DNA of 64,000 bases from Ditylenchus dipsaci (lineage: Eukaryota; Nematoda; Chromadorea; Rhabditida; Anguinidae): positions 62,001-126,000 of the forward strand of contig SADC01001287.1 of the NCBI GenBank assembly GCA_004194705.1, given 5' to 3'. Below are positions 10,439 to 20,100 of this stretch, in pieces. The number at the start of each line of letters is the position of its first letter. Position 1 is the first letter of the stretch. The notes under the pieces were generated by a model, which made no database searches, was not told the origin of the DNA, and saw only the letters and a list, made by a program, of their open reading frames with translations. The translations under genes were made by a program, and so were the position numbers.

Positions 10439-11103
10439 CCGTATTTCCTCTAATTTAGCCCCCGGGGGCTAAATTTTTGGATCCCATTTAGAGGGAGGAT
10501 AAATTAGAGGGGAGGCTAAATTAGAAGGGGGGGGCTAAATTTTTTGAGCCTTCTCCCGGGTGACAAAAATTTTGACGAACATCAACAAGTTTATTAGGAT
10601 TTCATAACAACATAAGATGTACAGGGTGGCGCAAATTTTCGCCAGGATTTGTTTTGCTCATATCTTCTTCCATTGATGGTTTCTCGGCGAGATCTTTTTT
10701 TTCACATCAAAGAGGACGTTTGGGGGTTGCAGTTTCGAATCCCCCCCCCACGGGAATGATCAAACGGAGGAGATAACATCATATTCGTGTTTTCGACCCC
10801 GATTTCCTGAGAAAACCGGCTGTTTTTTTATTTCTGAAGAAAAAAAAATTTTTCGATCCACAGGGGGGGTGTCATGGTTTTTTAGTCAAAATTTAAAAAG
10901 TTTAAATTGGCGCCTTTTGAATTTTAAAGGGAATAAGGGCTGTATTGGGAAGGGAAGGGAATAAAAGGGGGCCACTTTTATGGCAGAACGTTAAAAATTC
11001 AAATTTTTGTATTCTTCGGCTGCCTCACCATGTTTTTCAACTGGGCCGTGGCAAAAAGAGACTCTATATGCATTTTATGGTCAAGAGTACTTCTCGGAAT
11101 CAT

Positions 11104-11285
11104 GTCTAAGGTAAGTGTGTGCGCGCATCTCTGACTCTCAAGCCCCCTGCGCCCCTCCCCCCTTCTGAAGGAGGCTTGGGGGATTGGAGTTAAGATGCGC
11201 ACACCCACATACCTTAGACACAAATCACTCGAAAGTGACTCTGGATGCATGAAAAAGCATGCATACCAGAGTTTATTTATGCGGT
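11104..11285. repeat. Dispersed hairpin element, copy 2
   Basis: GTCTAAGGTAAGTGTGTGCG pairs with the inverse GCGCACACCCACATACCTTAGAC, and is followed by the GGATGCATGAAAAAGCATGC mini-hairpin. Here it is the exact centre of the long palindrome of the 10622-12093 element. Confidence 0.8.
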
Positions 11286-11610
11286 AGGCCCCAGTATTCA
11301 AAATATGTTCAACATCTTCTTGTTCGTGGGCCTGAGTGATAAGTGGCCTCCTTTTATTCCCTTCCCCTCCCTATACAGCCCTAAATCCTTTTAAAGTTCA
11401 AAAGGCGCCAATTTAAATTTTTCAAATTTTGACTAAAAAACCATGATACCCCCCCCTGTGGATCGAAAAATTTTTTTTTCTCAGAATCAAAAAACAGTTG
11501 GCTTTCACATGAAATCGGGGTCGAGAAACACGAATATGAAGCTATCTCCTCCGTCTGATCACTCTCCGTGGGGGGGGGGATTCTGAACTCAAGCCGTTTG
11601 GGGCAATAGG

Positions 11611-11862
11611 ATGATACCTCATTCGCCATTTGTTAGTTTTGTTAACGTGCTTCGTTTACGTGTTAAAATTTTGCTTGATTTCATTCCGTGCCATTATTTT
11701 ATTTGGGTGGATGAAAGACCAAGTTTACCAAGACAACTAGCCGATCTCAATACACTGAAGCAAATTATTTTACGAGCATTTTCCCCTAAAATTTCCCTAA
11801 AAATGGTACAGCGAGCGATTAACAGCTACGGTCGGCTAGTTCAACTATGCATTGATCTCTAA
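11611..11862 (+). pseudogene. C-terminal remnant of a mariner/Tc1-like transposase
   Basis: The frame reads DFIPCHYFIWVDERP...LADLNTLKQIILRAFSPKISLKM...INSYGRLVQLCIDL. The order W, P, L-x-x-LK-x-x-I, then (R/N)RL-x-x-CI is characteristic of the C-terminal part of mariner-family transposases. No upstream DDE/DDD catalytic part is present, and a stop follows CIDL, so this is a deletion remnant. It fits the TA-flanked element around it. Confidence 0.5.
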
Positions 11863-12149
11863 GGAGAAAGCGTTGATGAAGAATTTCGGAATATTGAACG
11901 AGATTTGTTGTTTTTCATTGTTAAGATTTGTTTTTCTTTTTGTTGATTTTTTTCAAATGCCATTATGCATGTTCGATGTCATACGATTGCCAGGAGTGCC
12001 TCTTTCAAATAAAAAAAAAAGATCCCGCCTAGACACGATCAATGGAAGAAGATATGAGCAAAACAAATCGCGGCGAAAATTTGCGCCACCGTGTACTAAC
12101 AATTAATGTAAAATTCTGCGTTTGGAATGTTGATATCATCGTCATATAT

Positions 12150-12305
12150 AGGGCTAGATAAATCAATCCAGTCAGTTGGATCAATACACTTGGACCAATC
12201 CATCCAATTGGACTGATTCATCCAGCTGAACCAATACAGTCGGTACGATCCAGCCAACTAAACTAATTCAACCATAAACTGATCCAACACAACCACTCAC
12301 TACAG
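12150..12305. repeat. Degenerate short tandem repeat (ATCCAATTGGACTGAT type)
   Basis: Words such as CCAGTCAGTTGGATCAATAC and ATCCAATTGGACTGATTC recur with many changes, inside the outer TA element. No coding sense. Confidence 0.5.
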
Positions 12306-12524
12306 CACAAAACATAAGAATGAATGAAATGACCGACTCCACTGGGTATATGCTCCAAATGACTACGAAAAAAAATTCGGTTTAGGGGGGGGGTCTAAAT
12401 TAGAGGCGGGGCTAAATTCTTTGGATCCTGTCTTGAGGGGGGCTAAATTACAGGAAATACGGTATGTATCCTTTTGCAAAATAAAAAAATTCCTGAAAAG
12501 ATTAAAAATGTATATTTGTGGGTT

Positions 12525-12722
12525 TCGCAATGGCAAGTTCTGCGTTGGCGAGTTTTCCGTTGGCGAATTTTGCCATTGGCGAGTTTCGCCGTTGCCAATA
12601 TTTGCGGTTGACGTGATTGGCCGTTGGCGAGATTTGACGTTGCCGAGTTTTCGCGTTGGCGAGTATTTACGTTGGAGAGTCTTTTGCGTTGGCGAGTCTT
12701 TTGTTGGCGAGTTGGTTGCGTC
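12525..12722. repeat. Minisatellite, unit about 18 bp (GTTGGCGAGTTTTGC)
   Basis: About ten imperfect units of (C/G)GTTGGCGAGTTTTGC. The ORFs in both strands here are repeat translations. The sequence after it (12725-12840) resembles 6840-6930, so the array is probably part of a dispersed element. Confidence 0.75.
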
Positions 12723-12855
12723 TCAAAATCGATTTGAACACAAAATCTACCTTCAATCCAGGCCAAAATTCAACCTCTCTAATTTGGAGGACAAGAAAAA
12801 ATTTTAGAAGCAACTTCAATTATACGTGTTTGTACTTAAAGGGGGGGGGGGAGAA

Positions 12856-13195
12856 GCCATTGAGGTTTGAAAAAGTGGCTTCCATGGCGCAGTGCGTAAG
12901 TGCTCGCGTTTTTTGGCCCAAAATGGTGTTTTTTTGGTGTTGCAGGTTCAAACCCACGTAGGGGCACACTATTTTTTTTGGCTTTTTTGGGCAGTTTAGA
13001 GGTAATTTAGGTCGCTGATCCCGATTCTGGCGTCAAAAAAGTCTAATTACCTCTAAAGTGCCCAAAAAAGCCAAAAAAAATAGTGTGCCCCTACGTGGGT
13101 TTGAACCTGCAACACCAAAAAACACCATTTTGGGCCAAAAAACGCGAGCACTTACGCACTGCGCCATGGAAGCCACTTTTTCAAACCTAAATGGC
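12856..13195. mobile_element. Palindromic element with a tRNA-like module in each arm
   Basis: Arms of about 160 bp mirror around 13025. Each arm carries TGGCGCAGTGCGTAAGTGC (A-box-like) and, about 50 bases on, GCAGGTTCAAACCCACGTAG (B-box-like). The left arm is plus-oriented and the right arm minus, so the two modules face each other. The last five bases (ATGGC) supply the apparent start codon of the RPL11 pseudogene. Confidence 0.8.
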
Positions 13196-13940
13196 TAAAT
13201 GGCAAATCGCTAAAGTAAAGGAAAAGAAGTTGGCCAACCCAATGCGAGATCTGAAGATCCAAAAGCTGTGCCTCAATATCTGCGTTGGCGAATCTGGTGA
13301 CGGACTAAAACGAGCTGCAAAGGTATCTCATCTTTCTTAAAATAACATCTATGATCGTCTATTTTGCTCTATTTCAGGTGCTGGAACAGTTGACAGGTCA
13401 AACGCCGGTTCTCTCCTGAGCTCGATACACAGTCCGCTCGTCTGGTATTCGCCGCATAGAGAAGATCTCCGTCCACTGCACCGTTCGAGGGCCGAAAGCT
13501 GAGGAAATCATCGATTGCGGATCGAAGGTTTGCCTTTATTCAATGTTTTATTCCCTAACTTTTTACCACCAGGTCAAAGAATACGAACTCTATCGTGAGA
13601 ACTTTTCGGACACAGGCAACTTTGGCTTTGGCATTCAGGAGCACATCGATTCGGGAATCAAGTATGACCCGTCGATTGGGATCTAGGAAATGGACTTCTA
13701 CGTGGTGCTTGACCGTGCTGGTCTTCGAGTGGCTAAGCGTCGCAGAGCTCAGGGTCGTGTGGTATGTAATTTTTGTGGTTAGTCTAAGCGATCTGTATAT
13801 ATGGCCCTCATTTTCAGGGTCCATCTCATCGTTGTGGCAAGGACGAGGCAGTCAAGTAGTTTCAGCAGAAGTATGATGGAGTGATATTGCCGCCCAAGCC
13901 GAAAAAAGCTCGCAAAGGAGGAGGTCAGCGCAAGCGTTAA
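13191..13940 (+). pseudogene. RPL11 (60S ribosomal protein uL5) pseudogene with retained introns
   Basis: Four exons (13191-13322, 13378-13527, 13573-13761, 13818-13940) joined by 45-56 bp introns give 197 residues in one unbroken phase that match eukaryotic RPL11 along its whole length: [72 protein letters not shown]. Three in-frame stops interrupt it: TGA 13417 (before ARYTVRS), TAG 13684 (after PSIGI) and TAG 13857 (before FQQKYDG, normally tryptophan). The ATG lies in the end of the adjacent palindromic element, so the native 5' region has been lost. Retained introns point to DNA duplication, not retroposition. RPL11 is an essential large-subunit protein, so a functional copy must exist elsewhere. 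AATAAA is at 13982. Confidence 0.9.
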
Positions 13941-13999
13941 AGCATTATTTGAATTGTTGATATCCCGTATGTTGTTGTTGGAATAAAGTTATGCAATTG

Positions 14000-14790
14000 G
14001 ACGTGGTCTTTTTTCATCTTGTTTTTTAGATAATTTCGGAACTGTTTTCTTTCTAGGTTTCAACAGGCCCAATCCCTCACATAATTTTAAATTAGAAAAA
14101 ATAGTTTATTTTTTGTTCTTAAGAGATTTTAATTTTGTAGGCCATCCAGGTGGATATCCACCTGAGCAAGAGGTAACCACCACACGTTTTGGGGTTTGCG
14201 TGGGTGAAATTTTGATCTTGGTCCTAACTAACCTTATTCCTCACACAATTTTAAGTTGGAAAAGTAGATTATTTTTTACTTTTAAGAAATTTCTGCTTTC
14301 CAGGTTTGGGTTTGGTTAAGTTTTTCCATCTGGGTACCATCGCATTACCATCAGGATTGGGCCACCTAGGCACTGATATCTGAAGAAGACCATTAATGGT
14401 ATAACTACCAGACCATAACCACTATGAATGTAATTAAGAAGAATTTTACTGGGAGAACACTATAGGAACCTGGAGAAAGGAAGGGTACGAGAAGAAAAAG
14501 TTGAAATAAGAAGGTCTTTGACACAAAAACAACTACAAAGTGCCTTTACGTGTTATTCGGTATCTTTTGGCACTAGATGGCATTTGGTCCCGGTCATTTG
14601 GTCCTCGATCATTTGGTCAGCGAATATTGGTTTGTAAAACCAAAAATTGTGATTTTACCCATTTGGTCTCCAAAATCTGAAATGGGTACCAGCTGATAAA
14701 ATGGATATCAACCTAAATTGGCTGAAATAAGATAAAAACGTTAAGAGAATTTCAATGCATGTTTTTCTAAAATTTAACCTTAGTTTTACT
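14000..14790. other. No gene seen
   Basis: AT-rich sequence with short repeated pieces: two similar 60-base stretches (about 14075-14125 and 14250-14300, both with TTTAAGAAATTT-like words) and a few TTTGGTC words at 14580-14680. No coding frame is convincing. Confidence 0.35.
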
Positions 14791-14810
14791 GAATAATCCA
14801 TGCACCAACT

Positions 14811-15078
14811 AAACCAAGTGGTCATCCACTTGGATCGAATTTTTTTTACGTTTTTCAGCTCCGAAAATTGTTTTCTGCACTAACTAAAGCATTTTAAAGA
14901 TGGTTTAACAGTATTGAAATTACGTTTACATGGTATTTTTACAGTTTTCGTAAATCTTGCAAAACATAATTTGAGTACTGTCAAACTATTTTCAGAATGC
15001 TTGAATTAGTGCAGAAAACAGGTTTTGAAACCCGGAAAACATTAAAAAAATTTGATCCAAGTGGACGACCACCTGGTT
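14811..15078. mobile_element. Palindromic MITE, CCAAGTGG family, copy 3
   Basis: Ends AAACCAAGTGGTCATCCACT and the near complement at 15057-15078. Here the inverted symmetry continues outward: CCATGCACCAACTAAACC on the left mirrors GGTTCAGTTGGTCCATGG on the right. That outer segment is the A-box-like sequence seen beside copies 1 and 2, so the tRNA-like sequence appears to belong to the element. Confidence 0.8.
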
Positions 15079-15406
15079 CAGTTGGTCCATGGGACATCCA
15101 GATGGTCTATCTGCCAACATAGTCAGATGCACTGCGAAAAATAGTCTAATATACAACTTGGATACTGCTAAATAAGTACTGCCACTAAGGTACAACCACC
15201 TAGAAACTACAATCTACCACCACCCAAGTACCACTACCTAAGCACTTCCACCTAAGCGATGATACCTAGCCTCCATAAATTAGTAAAAATTTATCAAAGG
15301 ACTCAAAAAGAGACTTCAAGAGAAAAAATAGGAGAGCAAACACAGAAAACCGGCTGTGCAAAAAAAAAAATGAATTTGAATGTGTACAAACTTGGCGTTC
15401 TGTTAA

Positions 15407-15458
15407 GACGTTTAGTGGATTTTGTGACATTTGTCACAAAATCCCCTAAACGTCTACG
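15407..15458. repeat. Short perfect-looking hairpin
   Basis: AGACGTTTAG(T)GGATTTTGTGAC pairs with GTCACAAAATCCCCTAAACGTCT. It is isolated in AT-rich sequence between 15080 and 15800, which otherwise holds no gene and a small array of ACCACCTA-like units (15183-15262). Confidence 0.6.
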
Positions 15459-15814
15459 CACCGTTGAACTTGAGTGTTCCGGTGAGATATAGGACATGAG
15501 TTTGCAAAAATTTGGGTAAAAGGGAAAAAGCAGGCGTAAAAATTATTGGCGGGAATTCAAAAAGTGTGACTGACACGAGTCCAAATACTATATGTAGATA
15601 TACGGATATATATGTTTTACAATTTTATGAAGTTTCTTTACCTATTTTCCGTGTATAACCAATCTAGATTTTCCCGATATTTTATGGTCTTTAACTTGGT
15701 AAAATAGTCATAATCTTTTGAATCCCATTACCATTCATATAAATCTTATCTTCACGAAAAAATTTTAACCAAAGAAGTCACATTTGGAAGCAAAAAATTC
15801 TGTGTGAAGTTCAA

Positions 15815-16845
15815 AAAGTTTTGTTGTTGGTTCATCTCAAGTTCATTCGAACATCCTTTTAGCTCTTTTGAAATTCATTGAAAGTTCGAAGCTCCTGTGA
15901 ACATCATATAAACCTTCGTTGAACTTCATATGAGAATTAGCACTTCAAAAAGGTACGCAACGTTTTGTCGAAAATACATTTCGTCGCAACTTGCGACTCG
16001 CAAGGGACGTCCCGCCGAAAAGATTATGAGCATAATGAGACAAAGTCATGCTCAGGTGTACGTTATTTTTACAGCGTTTTAGCTAGGGTTGACGGCGGTC
16101 GCGGTGCGGTCTTTGTTTTGGAAGGCTGTGTTAACCAATTTTTTGATTAGTTTTTTAGATTCTCTTTTACCGTTCTGTTAAGCATGAAAAAAGAGGCGCG
16201 GTCTTTAGAATAATGACGACCACTCCATAAATTGTTTCAGTGATTAAAATGCGTTGGCGCAACCAAAAAAAAAAGATTTTTTTCGACCACTCCAACAAAA
16301 CTTTTTTCGGTTGCGCCAACGCATTTTAATCACTGAAACAATTTATGGAGTGGTCGTCATTATTCTAAAGACCGCGCCTCTTTTTCATGCTGAACAGAAA
16401 GGTAAAAAGAGAATCTAAAAAACTAGTCAAAAAATTGGTTAACACATTTATTCAGAAAGTGTTCAGATACGTCTCTTTATCGTGTTAAGCAGAAAAAATG
16501 AGTATCCAACACGGACCCAAAAATAATTTTTTCGATGAAACGTTCCTTGCGACAAAACGGTTTTCGATCAAACGGCGTTGCGACGAAACGTCTTTTCGAC
16601 GAAACATCCGTGTCCCCTCCAAAAAAGTTCATTCGAAGTTTGCTGGAGGTTCACGTAAGGCTCATGGCAGGTTGCGAACCTCCGATGAACCTACCCTGAA
16701 GTTTAATTGAAATTTAAAATTAGAGAACTCTCATTTCAATTTAATTTGAACTTCAGATCTCTCTCTTTGAAGTTCATTGGAGGCACGAATCTGCCGTGAA
16801 CCTCCATTCTAAATGAAATGAAGTTCTTTTATTTTTGCGGTGCAC
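15815..16845. mobile_element. Composite inverted-repeat element around a near-perfect palindrome
   Basis: The core is a palindrome at 16130-16443 with arms of about 150 bp (TTAACCAATTTTTTGA...TCAAAAAATTGGTTAA; inner GTTGCGCCAACGCATTTTAA). Outside it, ACGTTTTGTCGAAAAT and TTCGTCGCAAC (15959-15995) are matched in inverse by TTGCGACGAAACGTCTTTTC near 16575. Outermost are GTTCATTCGAA/GAAGTTCATTGGAGG-type units on both sides. No gene is seen. Confidence 0.65.
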
Positions 16846-17170
16846 TAAATAGTGACACTTTTGGAAGCTCTATCTAAAAGTTGCCTGTCCAATTTTTTAC
16901 GAAGTCTTTGTTTTCACGCCATATTTCACTTCGAGATTTATGGCGTCACCTTTTTCAGGATAGAGAAAAGAAATCCATGCGTGTACTTTCCCTTCCTTGT
17001 ATGAACAACTACATCTTCTCCTTAAAATATGACGACGAAGGTGAACAAACAAGGTTGTTCTAATTTTCCTTGCATGAGCGGCAGGTCAATCAAAACCTCC
17101 TAGATCCCTTTGTTTTCAGTAGTAGTAGCAGCTAGTTGACCGCAAACTTTACTTGCTTACTTTTTACTAA

Positions 17171-20100
17171 ATGTTTTACTACCAACTGCTCTTTGCATTG
17201 GTTACTACTGTTTTATCTGATTTGCTATCAACAGCATCAGCTGCATGCGCAAATATTCCGATTTCAGAATGCTGCAAGCAGACTTGGAGCAAAGGTATAC
17301 TTTCTTTTGTTTCGCCTCTCGAAAACCAAAATATTTTATTTACTACAGAAAGACGTTATTTTCTTCATTTTGTCTTTTTTTAAGAGCTGAACTAAGCGAC
17401 TTGATTTTTCAAAAATGCTCATCCAAGGTCCTATCCTATCAGTTTAATCATTTATTTGCTGTTACTTTTTGTAAAAGGGTGGAAGTTTTAACGGTGAAAG
17501 GACAAAAATTAATTTGATACCACCTATGAAGATACGCCTGTTTTGCCCAAAAATAAATCACTTAAAAAATTTATTCCAGCTAAACATTTGAGCCATTCCA
17601 TCACTTTTGCTGGCCTACCCTGCACCTAAGGCTTTGCTTAAGTGAAAAATCTATAAAAATTTAGAAATATCCTTTTTATTTCTGGACGAAATAAACTTTT
17701 GGGCAAAATGACCGCGTCTCCACTTCATGCGTTTCTTTCGGTGTCACTGAAATTTTCTTTTTCTTCTTTTCAATAAGCTGATAAGGCCTCCGGAGGCTCT
17801 AGGTGAATTCGTCAACGGTGAATTCGTCAAATAGTGAATTCGTCAACTGGTGGATTTGTCAACTGGTGAATTCGTCAACGGATTTTCACTTGACAGGGTT
17901 TATGCGTATGAACTCGATATATTTTTAATTATTTAATATTTTAGGCTAGCTTACGTTAGGGCGGCATTAAATTGATCCGCGGTTAATCGTTGTGCGGTTA
18001 ACTGAACCCATTTAAATTGATCCTCTAATAGGCTACAGGTTCGAGTCCCGTTGGTGGCAAACATTTTTCTGGACTAGTCATGGAATAGCAAAATAGTTTT
18101 TAAAGGACTAGTAAGCCACAAGGTGTGTAGGAAAACCACCTGCTACCTGCCCTGAGCAGTTATCCACCTCTAAGATCCGAAAACTTTTATTTAACCGAAA
18201 GTAGTTAGTAATTAAATTTTTGGGGGGTTTCAAGATTAAGCGACATGCATATGAAATATTTTTGACAAAAACTCGACGAAGCAAAGGGTTGTGGTACCCA
18301 GATAGTAGTACCAGATCACCTGGGCCAGGTGCTGGTAATTCAGGTGGCATTACGTAGCTATAGATAGTTGTAGCTGGTACAACTATCTATGTACCAACAC
18401 TTGGTCGCCACTACCTGGGTAGCTCGACACTGGCACTACTACTCTTACTAGATGCTCTACCTAAGTACCACTACCTAGGCACTTCTAACTGAGTATCGAT
18501 ATCTAAGAACTGCCTCGTTGCCACCACCTAAGTACCTCTAACACCGTACAACAACCTGAGTGCCATTAATTTGGTATTACTATTTCTTCACCACCTGTAT
18601 ACCATACGGGGCATGAAATGGGGTTTCAGCAAGTTAAGTCGCCTTTTTAGCATTATCAAACGTGTTCAGAACATGATTCTTGATAGGCTACGATGATTTT
18701 CAATAGTCAAGTCAGAATCCGTTGACGAATTCACCGGCTGACGAATTCACCGTCGCCACCTCCGGACGTAAAAGTAAAATCATTGTAAGAAAAAAAATAC
18801 AAAAGCAGCCGACGACAAGACACGGCCGACCCAAAGAAATCACGAGAAAATGTCTCTTTGGACAGCAAATACAGTTGCGCACAATTGATACAGTATATAT
18901 ATTGATAACAGTATGTTTTTTACAGTGAAAGTGATAATAATTATTCGTTATCTATATCGATTAGCAGCATACCGTTTATATTTCCTCTATTAATTCCTCA
19001 TGATGAGTGAATTTTGAAATACGGGGTGTTTAAGAAATCTGCAGAATTTGAGATGGCTATAATTTTTTTCTAGAACGAATTTCTGTTTTCACTAATCGTT
19101 TTCTCTTGACGGGCAATTTCGTTAAATGTATAATGTCAAAAGTGTGATTTTCGCTTGGTCCCCCTGGTTTCGGGTTTAAGCCATGTAGCCGCCCACAGAC
19201 CAGGACCACAAAGGGACCAAGCGAAAGTCGTATTTTTGACATTATACACCAAATGAATTGCCCGTCAAGAGAAAATGGTTGAAGGAAACAGAAATTAGAA
19301 ATTCGGTCGCGAAAACAAGTTATAACCATTTAAAATCCTGTGGATTTCTCGAAACACCCTGTATTTTCCTTATGCTGAGAAATAAGTCCATATGAGGTGG
19401 AGTTATTAGAGAAAGGGAAGTTCATGAAAGGAATAGGTAATCCATATTAGTCTTGTGAAAATAAAGTTGTGTGAATTACTTTTTCAACAATAGCATATGA
19501 TACCCTGGTTATGTTATAAAAATAAACTGAAAAATTAAAGAAAATAAATAAAAGATTTAAAGAAATGAAAGAAATTGCAGCACAAAACTTCTGATAATTT
19601 AGTTTAAAATTAAGAATAATTGTCTTTCTCAATATTAGGCTGTTAAATTTTAGAAACAGCGCCGGCGCCATAACCGTTCAAAAAACAGCGCCGGGACCAG
19701 CGCCGGGACGAAAATTTTTAGCGCCTGCGCCGAGCGCCGGCCCGGCGCTGTTTTTTCCCGGGGCAGCGCCGGCGCTAGCGCCGGCGCCGGAACAACACTG
19801 TCCGCAACTGTATGCAAAAAAAATAAAAAATACCGTTTTTACAAATCGTTTCAGGAAAAAAGTTATGATTTTGAACAGTTATGGTTAGTGGAATTATTTG
19901 GGCCACCTAGAAGATTAGACTTTTTCACCTTCTCAAGGCTGAAATAAATTCACAAATAAATTGTTAAATGCTAAAACTAAATTGTATGTCTGGTGATCAA
20001 TAAGCTATTGACCAAACTTTTTGCAGAATGTCCTCAAACTCAGTGTTACATACACGTTCTCAAAAATTGCCCCGAAAGAGAGAGTTTAGCTCGTTTTCTG

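Larger units (their letters stand above)
10622..12093. mobile_element. Mariner-like element with long inverted repeats
   Basis: Ends TA-CAGGGTGGCGCAAATTTTCG and the complement ending CACCGTG-TA (12094-12095). About 100 bp of end sequence is inverted, sharing ATATCTTCTTCCATTGAT. A larger imperfect palindrome (about 10720-11600) occupies most of the interior around a hairpin at 11104-11219. The right part retains a transposase-like tail (11611-11862). Confidence 0.8.
10439..12462. mobile_element. Outer TA element with CCGTATTTCC ends
   Basis: The left end TA-CCGTATTTCCTCTAATTTAG is complementary to the right end CTAAATTACAGGAAATACGG-TA (TA at 12463). It encloses the element at 10622-12093. Other members of this end family are 20381-20530, 41256-41498 and a left end at 62394. 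Confidence 0.8.

Noticed and set aside
13417..13859. Stop-codon reassignment in this organism
   Set aside because: TGA and TAG act as normal stops in the HPPD, UBL and hAT genes, so the RPL11 stops are best read as pseudogene lesions.
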